Below are positions 1 through 10,173 of a DNA stretch of 64,000 nt, piece after piece; positions within the stretch are counted from its first letter, which is position 1; each line of letters opens with the position of its first letter. The position numbers and the translations under genes were made by a program. This stretch comes from Pictodentalium vernedei. Lineage: Eukaryota; Mollusca; Scaphopoda; Dentaliida; Dentaliidae. The notes beneath the pieces were generated by a model. The model saw only the letters and a program-made list of their open reading frames with translations. It was not told the origin of the DNA and did not search any database. The stretch covers positions 663,277,838 through 663,341,837 of the forward strand of contig CM062296.1 in NCBI GenBank assembly GCA_031216915.1, written 5' to 3'.

Positions 1-36
1 TGGAAATACTTATACTGGATTGCGGAAAGTTTTTAA

Positions 37-274
37 CCCTTTACCCAACACAGACGATATCAAAATTAATTATTTTAAAAATAATTTAAAATTTTTCAAA
101 AAATTTCAACAAAACCATATCATGTGATCCCTCGTTGGAACAAGCTCGACGTGCTCGTTCCAACGAGGGGTCACATGATATGGTTTTATTGAAATTTTTT
201 GAAAAATAATATTTTTTCAACTGCTGAATTTGCATATTACGCGGGTGGATGTGGGCGATTCGTTAGGTAAAGGG
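37..274. mobile_element. piggyBac-like MITE, family P1, copy 1
   Basis: A 238-bp non-coding element flanked on both sides by TTAA (33-36 and 275-278). The ends are inverted: CCCTTTACCCAACACA on the left and GTTAGGTAAAGGG on the right. The centre (about 118-182) is a near-perfect hairpin with a GAGCTT/AAGCTC-like core. TTAA duplication and a CCY terminus are the known signature of piggyBac-superfamily elements. No transposase is present, so it is non-autonomous. Related copies lie at 2488, 14355 and 15909. Confidence 0.75.
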
Positions 275-775
275 TTAAAGTGACTTTCAAAAATGAAAAC
301 ATATTCTATTTTCAATTAATAGTGTGTTTTAAGTAAGTGTGAGGGCAAAAACTAGAGCATCAAAGGCTAATGAACCACATCTTAAAAACTTTTGTTTCAG
401 CTCTATCATTCAACCACTCCCACGATCAGTGCAGTTTCAAATATTTGCAGTGTCTTTATCTGCCACTGAAGAAAAATTACAAGATATTGCCATAACACAT
501 TTGTAAATCTGATATTTATGTTGTTAACCATCAATAGATAATACACGTACATAAATTTACATAGAATGCAACATTTATAAAGTACATATTTGACATTGAT
601 GCAATTGTAATTAAAACGGGAGAATATGACCACATAAAGAATCCAGCTGACGACAACATTTTCTATTTCATGTAAGCTGAAACAATCCATTTAATTTGTT
701 CACCTCACCCAACTTGACTTGCACATGACAATCACAATATTTTTCTCTAAATAAATAAAAAAAACATGACAAACA
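275..775. other. AT-rich DNA, nothing recognised
   Basis: No coding signature, terminal repeat or RNA gene is visible. The open frames here are short, low-complexity translations of AT-rich sequence. Confidence 0.5.
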
Positions 776-1020
776 GTGACCGCTCAGCCACGGATGCCCC
801 CGATCTATGACCTTGACATCCATCGAATAAATTTTTTATGCGCAACACATCATCACCCCATAAGCAACATGTTTGCCAAGTTTCAACAAAATCCAACAAA
901 GTATCTCCAGAATTATGAAGCAGACACGAAAATCTTCCTGATGGACAGACAGACACACAGATGGATGGATGGAAATGACAAACACTATATGCCCCCGAAA
1001 AATATTCCGGGGGCATAAAA
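776..1020 (+). mobile_element. Short hairpin-ended repeat, copy E
   Basis: A 245-bp repeat unit. It carries a GACAGACAGACACACAGATGG microsatellite stretch (about 940-972) followed by a terminal hairpin at 988-1017, with arms TATGCCCCCGAA and TTCCGGGGGCATA. The same arm sequence, ATGCCCCCGA, occurs near the 5' end (794-803). Microsatellite, 3' hairpin and a 5' copy of the hairpin arm are shared with the longer elements at 11270, 25530, 29736 and 48615. The exact 5' boundary is uncertain. Confidence 0.55.
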
Positions 1021-1111
1021 ATTCATTTTGGGGCTTTCAAAACTTGCATTTTGAAACTTCACTGGTAAGAGCTCATTTTAAACAAGTTTAAAAAAAAAGC
1101 CATGTTTTGAT

Positions 1112-1114
<3 letters not shown>

Positions 1115-1142
<28 letters not shown>
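1115..1142. repeat. Poly-A tract
   Basis: An uninterrupted run of about 28 A. No retrogene or LINE body is recognisable upstream, so it is listed as a simple repeat only. Confidence 0.8.
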
Positions 1143-1145
<3 letters not shown>

Positions 1146-1471
1146 TTGTAAGTAGAGGTGGACAGTTTTGGCAAATGTTGGGAAAAAAGATTGACTTCCC
1201 TAGCCCCAAAATACATGGATGTTCTGAAAACTTTTTAATTCCAGTTTTTTTCTCTTGTGAAAGCTAAAAATTACTCACTGAAACAAGCATTTTGGATGTG
1301 AAAAAAATAAATGTTATATTAAATGTATGTTACATCCATGTGCACCCGTGTATAATACAAAAACACAATGCTGAATTTGTTTTGTTACAATTTACTGGAG
1401 CATACCAAAAGACACTCTCAAAAAATTGTAACAAAACAAATTCATACCAACAGATTCTGGCTGTCAAAATA
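1143..1471. other. Nothing recognised
   Basis: AT-rich sequence with no supported gene or repeat termini. Confidence 0.45.
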
Positions 1472-1712
1472 CAGTACACCTGACATGGACTGGTCACTTT
1501 CCACACCTGGGCAATATTTCCATGGACGAAATATTAGATTTAAAACACTTTATAGGAATAATCATCGAAAATTTAATTAATGAAGCACCAGGTATGACCC
1601 GGTGCTTCATTAATTAAAATTTTGCTGATGATGATTTTTATTACCTAGTGAATGCATGCATGGACAACAGTGCCCGCACATAGATTATGACCAGTCCACG
1701 ACGGCTGTACTG
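1472..1712. mobile_element. Tc1/mariner-like MITE, family B, copy 1
   Basis: A 241-bp element bounded by TA on both sides. The ends are CAGTACACC and GGCTGTACTG, and the inner blocks TGGACTGGTCA and TGACCAGTCCA are exact inverses. The centre (about 1566-1620) folds on itself around GAAGCACCAGG / CCGGTGCTTC. A TA duplication with a CAGT terminus is typical of the Tc1/mariner superfamily. There is no coding capacity. A partial relative is at 6240-6410. Confidence 0.7.
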
Positions 1713-2487
1713 TAACTGAGATCTCTACCGGTTAACCAGCAACCAATTTCAAACAGTTCTGTATATGAAGATATATATATAATCCTCCCACACTAATCAT
1801 AAAATTGAGGATAAATAGCTGGAGATATAAGATATTTCTTTTAATGAGCCTGCATACTTGAGCATAACACTGTTATAGACTTTATTGCCATTTGAAGAAT
1901 TAGTGTTGGCTGATGTTATGCTACATGATAGTAGCAAGAACCAGCTATTAAGTACACCATCACAGACATCAAAAACATACTTTCCCACAGTTGCCTCCAA
2001 ATAAAACAGAAAATACAGGTCCCATAACAAAAACAAAACTGGAACTAGGCCTCCATGAAGAATCTATGTAAGCGATGCACTCTGCTTGGTCTTAACTGGG
2101 ATGATATAAAAAATGTAAATATCTATGTACTGGGAGTACTTCCAGACACACATTGGTGTGTATACAGTAGGAAACGATTTATGATGAGTTATTAGAGGAG
2201 AACTCAGCTGCATTCCTTTAACAACACATGTGCTACATTATAATTAGGATTCCATTTTCTATTATTAGGCAGACACTGCAACAAACATCCATTTTTTTTA
2301 TTTGGTAAATAACCTCATTACAAGAAGTATGAGCTGCTCACAACTGGATGGAAGAGTATCTATATGGTGTTAATTTTGTTTTGATCACTCATTGAGTGGC
2401 TACTCCAATCAACCCACTCCACTCTTACATCAAAATACTAAAAATATCAAGCCGCAAATTTTTCCCATAATGTAACTAGGAATTTAA
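1713..2487. other. Nothing recognised
   Basis: No coding region, terminal repeats or RNA gene that I can support. Confidence 0.5.
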
Positions 2488-2731
2488 CCCTTTGGCTAAC
2501 ACAGTATTTTTAAAAAATAATTAAATTTCACATTTTCCGAAAGCACATTTCACAATTTTTCAATAAAACCATACAAATAAGGATATCATTCGAACCAGCT
2601 CATCGAGCTGGTTCTAATGATATCCATATTTGTATGGTTATATTGAGAAACTTCCCGAGATATTTTAGGCTGTGGTAGGCTTATTCTGGTTACTTTTCTG
2701 GCCATTTTTGGCCGCTGTGTTAGGTAAAGGG
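2488..2731. mobile_element. piggyBac-like MITE, family P1, copy 2
   Basis: A 244-bp element between TTAA at 2484-2487 and TTAA at 2732-2735. The left end is CCCTTTGGCTAACACA and the right end is GTGTTAGGTAAAGGG. A central hairpin lies at about 2563-2640 with core AGCTCATCGAGCT. The ends match copy 1 closely, but the arms are diverged. Confidence 0.75.
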
Positions 2732-2885
2732 TTAACTAATTCGATCTTCTTTGACAGAGCTCTTTCAAACAAGACTAAATTGGTTAAATTCCTTCATGTA
2801 GTTGCATTATGGAAAACATTTGCTGACTGAAATTTTGAAATTTCCATGTCAGTGTGCAGAGGGTTGAGTTGAGTTATTGCCTTAT

Positions 2886-3362
2886 TGGAGTTAATTTTCA
2901 GCATCTATGGCCACAATATTTTTTATTGGTGTTCAAAGTCACATACTTCTGCACAATGGCTAATCGTGACCACAACAAAGAGATCAAGTCATGTTCAGTC
3001 AATCGTTTATATCCATGTTGCCCATTTTAGAGGACTTCCATCCCAAGCACTGGTGACTGGGTCCTATTTTACCAGGAAAACAGAACTTGTTTGCCGGAGT
3101 AAAAAAGCAGTTTCACTTCCTGGGGTTCACACTATGGCCACAATACATGGAGATATGGCCACAATAGACGAGTTGTTTACTGGGGTTAAAGGTAATTTCA
3201 GAATCTATAGCTCTATCATAAAAGCAACAAGAATATAATGTTAAGTTCAGATGTCCACCCAGGCACTGGTTCTCGGTTCCTATTATACATATGAAACAGA
3301 ATTTGTTTACCAAATTACCATAGTATTTAATTAAGCACGGCTCCACTTCTCAGGTTTCCACA
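2886..3362 (-). repeat. Dispersed repeat R, copy 1
   Basis: Blocks such as TCAGCATCTATGGC, GTTTATATCCATG and AGAGGACTTCCA recur at 3432-4112 and 13391-13618. In the other copies the left edge is TTATTTATTTATT, which on the minus strand reads as an AATAAATAAATAA tail. That suggests a SINE- or LINE-like element in reverse orientation. The 117-codon open frame here is not a gene, since its sequence is this repeat. Confidence 0.5.
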
Positions 3363-3570
3363 TGAGACATGGAGAGTGAACCACCACTAAAACCCAACAG
3401 AGAAGAATTGAGTTTCACTCAAGATACCATTATTAAATTATTTATTTATTAGTGTTTAAGGTCACTTTCAGCATCTATGGCTAGATCATGACTGCAATAC
3501 AAATTTCAAGTGAAATTTAGCCAACTGTTTATACCCATGCTCAGCTGCACACTTTAGAGGACATCCAACC

Positions 3571-3992
3571 AGGCCTGGCATTCTTATAAGTGCAGGAGGG
3601 CTAAAATCGCTCCCGTCACAAGGCTTAGGGGAGCGATTAGCTTTCTTCAAGCTTACAAAAGCTAAAAGTGGCAAAATAAAGTTTTACTATTAGTGAATTC
3701 TGCCTAGTGGGTTTTGTATATTTTATTTGGTGCTGCTACCAAGGTAGTCTCTGTGAGATGGCTACATTACCGCTCCTGTACCCCAGGGCCTTGACAAGGC
3801 CCAGAGGTGTGGGAGGGGCAGTGTAGCCATCTTACAGAGACCACTAACATAGCAGAGATCTGAAAAGATGGGAATTTCAGGAATATGTCATTTTTTTTCT
3901 AAGGCCAGGAGTGCTAGTTTTCGCCTTCCTTAATTTTTTTAAGGCGAGCAGTAGGCAAGCAAATAAATCGCTCTCCTAAAAATGCCAGGCCT
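3571..3992. mobile_element. hAT-like non-autonomous element inside repeat R
   Basis: A 422-bp element. The left end AGGCCTGGCATTCTTA is inverted at the right as TAAAAATGCCAGGCCT, and a subterminal CGCTCC motif faces inward from both sides. The flanks read (A)TCCAACC at 3563-3570 and (G)TCCAACC at 3993-4000, an 8-bp duplication with one mismatch. The comparison with repeat R supports the insertion. The hAT assignment rests on duplication length and non-coding MITE form only. Confidence 0.6.
3745..3846. mobile_element. 102-bp foldback MITE
   Basis: An almost complete inverted repeat. TAGTCTCTGTGAGATGGCTA on the left pairs with TAGCCATCTTACAGAGACCA on the right, and GGGCCTTGACAAGGCCC forms the tip. 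It lies inside the hAT-like element at 3571-3992. Confidence 0.55.
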
Positions 3993-4112
3993 GTCCAACC
4001 CAGGCATATATATTAGCTGGCCTTTTTTTACCAGTAAACAGAACATGTACACCATAGCAAACAAGCACTGCTCCATCTCTTGGATTCTTGTGGGCAACCC
4101 AGACTCTAATTC

Positions 4113-4649
4113 CCAAATTCTTTGAGAAGGTACATGAAGCACAAGCAAAGTTTCTGCCGCTGGCTCTTTCAGTGCAACCCAGATGTCCATGAGCAGAAAC
4201 TATGGTTGTGTTTCTTGAATTTTTTTTCAGATGATTAATATTGCTTGGGTGGAAACTTCACTCCATAGAAGTTTTGGTTGTCATCCACATTTAACATATT
4301 GTTTAACATGCCACAAGTGACAACACATAATGCATATATAAGGTATAGTTAGGTTTAGCTAACAGTTTATACATGTCCAGTGGAGCTCTGTTAATTGAAT
4401 AGCCACTTCACCAGTGAAAATTAACAGGAGTATTCAATTAACAAGTGGAAACATTTTGACCAAAGTGAGCGCATGTTGCAACCAAAAATGGGAGCACTGT
4501 GACAAAGGATGACTCAAGGGGCTGTTTGGTTAAGGGTAATTTTGATCAGCATGCATAGTATTCCGAGTCTAAGATAATTCCCGAGTTTAAGCAATTGGTT
4601 GTGTTCGAATTTAAGAGTTGGTGTTCTGATAGAGCCATGCTTCATATAC
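4113..4649. other. Mostly unassigned; one small foldback
   Basis: The only structure seen is an inverted pair TTAATTGAATA / TATTCAATTAA at about 4389-4443, possibly a MITE remnant. No gene is recognised. Confidence 0.4.
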
Positions 4650-6100
4650 TGAGTCAAAAAAGAAAGTATAATAAACTTAGAGGAGTAATTTTTTAGTATT
4701 ATCAACTTTAATCCCAAACAAATTATTGTAAATTCATATTTCGAGTCTAGCTGTATGAATTTGCATAATTTCATGTTCTTACTGTTGCCAATGTCATGTC
4801 AGGACATCAAAATTCAGACATGGGGTGAAATGAAAAGTTCACACATGCAGTCAATAGCGTGTATGTCCACCGTTTGCCTCTTGGATGGCAAAACATTGAC
4901 GCCGCATGGACATGATAAGTCTCTGCATGTCACCCTGTGGTATTGCATTCCACTACTGCCTTAAAACATTACGTAAATCGCCTAAAGTCTGAAGATCATG
5001 AAGTCGTACCCAATGGTCCAATTGATCCCAAATATGCTCGATTGGCGCCAAATCTGGCAAAAGTGGGGGCCAGGGAAGAAGTTCGATGCTCTGCTCCTCA
5101 AGAAAGTCATGACAAATATGCGCCATGTGACATCGGGCATTGTCTTGCTGGAATAGCTGCAATCCGACGTTAGCATTCAACAACGGGATAACAACAGCGT
5201 TAAGAATTTTGTCCCTAGATCAACTGCATTCGATGGTGCAAGGAAATTCCTGCCCAAACCATAACATTGCCCATGCCAAAACGGTCGCATTCCCACATGC
5301 AAGCATCAGAAAACCGTTCTCCTCTCAGCAATACACTGTTGCCCTACCATCAGCGTGCCGTAGACAAAATCGTGATTCATCACTAAAAAGAACTGTGCTC
5401 CAATGCTGCGGAGTCCAGCGAACACGCCAATGTACCCATTCCATCCTGACGGTACGATGACGTTCGGTGGGATTTGGTCCATAGTATGAACGTCTACTTC
5501 GGATGCCGTGTTCAGCGAGTCTGTTGCAGACAGTTTGTGCACTGATTCTGTTGTTAGTTCTACCAGGAGTAATTGCTGCTGTCGTCACCGGAAGAAAGCG
5601 ATCCCGCAAGTGAGACATCCGATGTGTCAGTCTTGTGCAGGGGTCATGACTCTTGGTCGACCTGAACGCGGTTGGTCGGCAGTAGATCCAGTGGTTCTAT
5701 ACCTTCCAATGAGATGGTAAATAGTGGCCACAGTACTCCAAACTCAGCAGCGAGCTCATCTGGAGGTATCCCAGCTCATGCATACCAATGGCGTGCAACC
5801 TCTGATTTTCAGTAACCTTGGCATTTTTTAAAATGTCGGAAGACAAAAACTAGCTTGTTTTCTCAGTAACCCAGGCTCTCTAGCACAAAATCGTCGGTCA
5901 CCCATTCAATTTGACATTCTTGGGTAGCAAGTGTTAGTTTGAAATCATAGCAAAATTGTTTACGGTTGGGTGGACAACAACATGTCATTAAACTCTTTGC
6001 ATGACTTCTTGTCCACAAATATGCAACATCAGAACTATTATATTTCATCCTTTATGCTATTTTTCACATTTGTTTCTATTATACTTCTTTTTTGACTCGG
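4650..6100 (-). mobile_element. Tc1-family DNA transposon, full length but degenerate
   Basis: Terminal inverted repeats CTGAGTCAAAAAAGAAAGTA (left) and CTTCTTTTTTGACTCGG (right) bound a 1451-bp element. TA lies directly outside both ends (4648-4649 and 6101-6102). This is the standard Tc1 arrangement: 1.3-1.6 kb, TA duplication, single transposase gene. Transcription of the gene runs on the minus strand. About 290 bp of non-coding sequence lies between each end and the gene. Confidence 0.8.
4953..5830 (-). pseudogene. Tc1 transposase pseudogene
   Basis: This is a DDE-type cut-and-paste transposase, which in life excises and reinserts the element at TA sites. Reading along the minus strand, the N-terminal half keeps the paired-type helix-turn-helix tail (GRYRTTGSTADQPRSGRPR). 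Next comes the stretch RTNNRISAQTVCNRL, the first catalytic Asp block VLFSDESRFCL, the second Asp block FQQDNARCH, and the Glu block PDLAPIEHIWDQL near the C-terminus. All three acidic residues are in place. The usual length is about 340 aa; here about 290 codons are spanned. Several stops and at least one frame change interrupt it (for example, after RATVYC at about 5325 and around 5630), so it cannot encode a full protein. Confidence 0.8.
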
Positions 6101-6239
6101 TAGATATCATTTGCATGAAAGCCTTTTTTCTAATAAAATAATTTACAGACCTTTTCAACAATGACATGCAGTCCCTCATACCATACAGCCGAGGTGAGCT
6201 GGTTGTAATCCAAGCATGGATAGTGATATCCACTTATAC

Positions 6240-6410
6240 GTTTACCAGTTAATATCATCGGTAGCAAAATTTTAATTAATGAAGCACCAAGTTTTACCCG
6301 GTGTTTCGTTAATTAAATTTTGGATAATTAGTGTTTGGAATCTAATATTTTTGCATCCATGGAAATATTGCCCACCCATGGAAAGTGACCAGGCTACAGC
6401 AGCCGTACTG
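6240..6410. mobile_element. MITE family B, partial copy 2
   Basis: It shares the central foldback TTAATTAATGAAGCACCA / GGTGTTTCGTTAATTAA (about 6272-6318) and the right arm GGAAATATTGCCCA...AAAGTGACCAG...GCCGTACTG with the copy at 1472-1712. The left terminus is not recognisable. Confidence 0.55.
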
Positions 6411-6713
6411 AACACGGAAATCTTTATCTAGTTATCTGATCAATCATGGAAATTTCTGAGACAGCACAAACTGCAATTTGTTTTCTCAAAAGGAAAAATG
6501 TTTATTATGTGAGATTGCTCTTTTTGTCCGATAAAAGATTCTGCCATCAAATACATTTCATCCTCCATTTCTTCTGTTCGTTTTACTTAGAAGGCCGAGT
6601 AAAACAAAACTGAAAATGAACAAACATTACAGAAAATAAACCTATCTACAGCCCATGCATCCTTGGTTTTCATTGATGATACATGTAGCACTTAAATAAC
6701 TTTGCTATATTAA
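6411..6713. other. Nothing recognised
   Basis: No supported gene or repeat. Confidence 0.45.
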
Positions 6714-6945
6714 TCCTTTGAATTCTAATGGTATCTTCCACGCCAGTTCAATGGTGGCAATTAGAAGAGTCCATATTCATTATTAGGAGTACATGTAGAC
6801 CAATCAATATTTTCAATGTGCAGCCATGGGCTGCACGTTGAAAATATTGATTGGTCTACCCTACACATTTACTGAACAGCCATCCTATTTAATGACGTTA
6901 TGACATATGTTGCTGGCCATAAAAAGACCGCTAGAGTTCAAAGGG
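6714..6945. mobile_element. piggyBac-like MITE, family P2, copy 1
   Basis: A 232-bp element between TTAA at 6710-6713 and TTAA at 6946-6949. The ends TCCTTTGAATTCTA and TAGAGTTCAAAGGG are inverted. The centre (about 6797-6861) is a perfect or near-perfect palindrome of more than 60 bp, with arms GTAGACCAATCAATATTTTC and tip GCAGCCATGGGCTGC. No coding capacity. Confidence 0.75.
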
Positions 6946-7352
6946 TTAAGATGCTTGTAATACAAAGTTATTGTTCTAATAATAGTTTGATTGTGAATTT
7001 TACCCCGGTTGTGGTATTGGTTGTGATAAAACAATTTTGGTTTCATTTTTTATTTCTTCCTCTTGAAACAAACATGAAAAACTGTAACAAACATCGCTTT
7101 TTAAAACTACAATGCTTTCCATGGTATGGATCTACGATGTAATACAGGTCAAGAAACATTCCATAATAGTGTGGCTCCACCCTGCCCCCTTCCATCCCAT
7201 GCTGGTTTTTGTGTTCAACTTCATTTTATACGTAAGCAACACAAAGGGCAACAGTAATTGTCAATTCCAAAGTGTTTCTTCCCAAAGCATACATTGTAGG
7301 AGGGGCAGGGCCCCCATTTCGATAATTTGGAAATTTATCACTCAAAACTCAC
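6946..7352. other. Nothing recognised
   Basis: Open frames here look like translations of AT-rich DNA. No domain or splice-framed exon is seen. Confidence 0.4.
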
Positions 7353-7539
7353 CTTGTTGATTTTCTGCAGTGAATTTCATTCCCTGGACCCTGGTAGTCT
7401 GAAAAAAGGTGTGATTAACCTTCTCTTCAAGTTCAGCCGTCTGAACAAAGTGGCTGCCCAAGTTGGCACTACGTTCAGACAGCTGAACTATCTCTCTCTC
7501 TCTCTGTTTTAGTGGGATTAGCAAGGTGGAACTGTCATT
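7353..7539 (-). CDS. Possible host exon (unidentified)
   Basis: On the minus strand an open stretch encoding LSERSANLGSHFVQTAELEE and NHTFFQTTRVQGMKFTAENQ is followed at once by a strong splice donor, CAAG|GTGAGT (exon end 7353). An acceptor TTACCAG (7540-7541) or a later one, CACTAAAACAG before the GA repeat (about 7515), could start it. With the first acceptor the exon is 187 bp and begins in phase 0. Amino-acid use is less biased than in surrounding frames. I do not recognise the protein. Against it: the stretch contains an inverted pair GTTCAGCCGTCTGAAC / GTTCAGACAGCTGAAC and a (TC)n run, so it may be part of a repeat. Confidence 0.25.
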
Positions 7540-8501
7540 CTGGTAACACATGATCAGAGTTATAAACCAAAACAAATGCGAGTGCAATTTATCAAGGACA
7601 AGCCTGGTAATAAGCAGGCAGTCATCTGCAGAATGAGGTCTCCAGAGGTTGAATTTGGTGATGCTACCCTGCACAGCAGGGTAGCATCAATAGATTTACC
7701 CTCTGTGAACCTCAATCTGAATTAAAGTCTCAAGCCTAAACAGAAAGAGGTACCCAGAGGATAAACTGGCCTACTGTATGGGATAGCATCCACAAATTCA
7801 CCCTCTGGGGACCTCATTTTGCAAATGACAGATTGTTTATTTCCAGTCTTGATCAAGGATGTCACTTTTGTCATGTCTTTCTGCTTAATTATATGAAGAC
7901 TATATTATAGTACTGTATAGTAAGCAATTAGCTTACATACAGCTAAAAAGGGTTTAGTGCAGCTAGCAAGACAAATGAGTGCTTACTGTATTGCATATTC
8001 ATAAAGATCAAGCCACTCCAGGTCTTGAAATTGTGGGGAAATGATGTTTCCCCTCAAAAAAAATGGGAGAATGGTGACAAACCTCCACCCACTCTCCCCC
8101 TTACCCCATCATCCCCCCCCCCCCCCTCTCTCAGGAAAGGATCACTGCATCAGAGCCACAAGTGCACGTGCTGGTGAACATGTACATGTAGATCAGACTT
8201 TTAAGAGTTAACGTTCACTGCATATTGGGAAATTGGAAATCAGTGGCTTGTGTTTGAAAACAATGTAGAATAAATTGTATCAGGAAAAGGGGCAAAAACT
8301 GGACCTTGTAGACTATTTGGGAAATCCCTGTAACTATCAGAAAACATACACTTGATTTTCATAAAATTTAATACAAATAACATCTTGCCAACATGTACAT
8401 GCATGTGGTTGTAGGGCATGTTTGAAATAAATCTTAAGAAATTTTAAAAATAAAATAAGCTCATTTTCACTCAGCACAAATCAAAACGGGAGGTGTATTA
8501 A
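7540..8501. other. Intergenic or intronic DNA with simple repeats
   Basis: Contains a short palindrome GATGCTACCCTG / CAGGGTAGCATC (7660-7688) and a poly-C tract (about 8110-8127). No gene is recognised. Confidence 0.5.
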
Positions 8502-8670
8502 CCCTTTGAACCCCAGAGGCCATTTTTCCAGCTGGGTCACAAGCTACGTCATGATGTCATTAAGTGGGATGGCTACAAGGTAAATGTGTGGTGTAGACCA
8601 ATCAATATTTTCAATGTGCAGCCCTAAGGCTGCACGTTTAAAATATTATTGGCCTAACCCCAAATATGGA
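8502..8670. mobile_element. MITE family P2, partial copy 2
   Basis: It begins after TTAA (8498-8501) with CCCTTTGAACCCCAGAGG and reaches the same central palindrome as the copy at 6714 (GTAGACCAATCAATATTTTC, then GCAGCCCTAAGGCTGC). The right terminus is missing. Sequence from about 8690 belongs to a LINE fragment. Confidence 0.6.
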
Positions 8671-8689
8671 CTCTTCCAACTGCTGATCT

Positions 8690-9005
8690 TCTGGCCAACC
8701 ATCATCACAAATGAGAAACACAATCAGAGAACAAACACCAACCCACTCTCTACTGAAATGAAGCGCAGATGATGGCGTTGGATTGATCATATCATTAGAA
8801 TGGACCCTCAGGCAATCCCAAGAATTGCCATGAGATGTATTCCAGCAGGCAGGCAGAAAGGTGAGGCAGGCTGAAGGAGACTTGGTGAAGAGTAGTAGAG
8901 GAGATGACAGAGCTTGGATGGTCTTGGTCAGCTGACAGACAACATTGGTATTCTTTGGTGATGGCCTTGTGTGCATCCCATTACGAAGAGGACTAAGTAA
9001 GTTAA
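8690..9005 (+). pseudogene. 5'-truncated LINE, C-terminal end
   Basis: Translation gives the typical tail of a widespread animal non-LTR retrotransposon: WRWIDHIIRMDPQAIPRIAM, then RCIPAGRQKGEAG, with the GDDRAWMVL block in another frame. The end has an ACTAAGTAAGTTAAGT microsatellite-like tail, as expected for a LINE 3' end. Only about 300 bp survive, with at least one stop (after KRR at 8770) and one frame change. The role in life was part of the reverse transcriptase ORF downstream of the RT domain. Clade is not assigned. Confidence 0.6.
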
Positions 9006-10173
9006 GTATATTGCAGTATCGGTTCGGTATTCGGTATCTGATTTGACTGGATTTGCTGATAATACCAAAGAAGAATTCACATCTGGAAAATATTGAATAA
9101 GTTGTTCTTGTATCATTCTACCACAGTGCCACAAATGCCACTTTCAGTGAGCGCAACATCGGCATTCTTTTGCCAACAAAAATCATATCTACAGTAATTT
9201 TCTACCTTGTTCTGAACACATCTTAACCTTCAAAGGCCTAAATCAGGCCTTTGTGATCTCAGAACATGTGCCATTAACATGCCATCATTAGGAGTCCCTG
9301 CTGACAGTAGATAAATAACCTGAGCAGTGATTTCTAGTAAAGTCTTGGCTGCCTATTCAGGCTGCAAGATTTGACTAGAAATCACTGCTAAGCAACCAGA
9401 CATGTACAGGTTGTAGGCTTGTGGGTATTCAGGACAATTTTCCAGGCCCTCAATGGTTACCAAAACTGAGAAGAAAATTAGTCACTTCTTTCATGAAAAT
9501 GGACCTTTCAACTGCTATCAAGCCTTCACAAGACCTTTTTAACAGTGAATGTAGGAAAATATGAAAATTCAGACGGTTTCAGTAATCAATGAGGTGTTCG
9601 GTTCGGTTTTTCACTATCCTTATGATATCGGTATTGGTTTGGATGTTCGGTATATTGCCCATCTCTAGAAAGTGACCAGTCCACAGCAGCCATACAATAC
9701 GTAGAAATTACTACAAAAAATGCCTCCAGGATTCCTGTGGTGGAAGAACTAAAATGAAAAGTAGTGACCACTAATCGGGTTAGTCTCACTTTGCTGGCAG
9801 CCTTCTATTAATTATCAGTGACCAGCATTAGGTTATGATGTTATAGTTTGTTTCTATTAACTATCTGACTGGTGATCAGTTTGATTTGTTTGAATTTCTT
9901 GCCGACAGCATTCAATTAATTTACAGGTAACCATGAATGCCTAGTTTGTGTTTTTTTAAGTAAGCACCTTTCTCTTAAATATGTTCATCCAAACTAAATG
10001 CGGCATTCTGGGGTAAAAGTTAAGCTCGCAATATATTTGTAGTTGAATTTTAGTTAATTCACTGCACGGGTATATATATATCCCCCCCCCCCCCCCCCCC
10101 ACACACACACACCTAACTTCTTCCACACATCAAAATGGATAACGTTCAAGTAAGTGCAAACTTATATCCCCAA
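9006..10173. other. Unassigned DNA with one foldback and simple repeats
   Basis: A foldback at about 9333-9397 (GCAGTGATTTCTAGT / ACTAGAAATCACTGC with GCTGCC / GGCTGC near the tip). CGGTTCGGT-type motifs occur at 9022-9045 and 9596-9655, ending in TTGCCCATCTCTA, which could be an old hAT-type terminus. A poly-C then (CA)n run lies at 10081-10112. No gene is recognised before 10174. Confidence 0.45.

Larger units (their letters stand above)
3432..4112 (-). repeat. Dispersed repeat R, copy 2 (interrupted)
   Basis: It starts with TTATTTATTTATT and the GTGTTTAAGGTCAC block, follows copy 1 to about 3570, and resumes at about 4001 with CCAGGCAT and the ACCAGTAAACAGAAC block. The interruption (3571-3992) is a separate terminal-inverted-repeat element that copy 1 lacks, so R copy 2 predates it. 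Confidence 0.5.

Noticed and set aside
1115-1142. Poly-A as the tail of a processed retrogene
   Set aside because: No coding or LINE-like body upstream and no target duplication.
2885-3238. 117-codon open frame as a gene
   Set aside because: The sequence is a copy of dispersed repeat R, found again at 3432 and 13391 with other frames.
9005-9670. A hAT element with CGGTTCGGT subterminal motifs
   Set aside because: Only a possible right terminus (TTGCCCATCTCTA) is visible. I found no matching left end or target duplication. A similar half-terminus at 11107 does not pair with it either.
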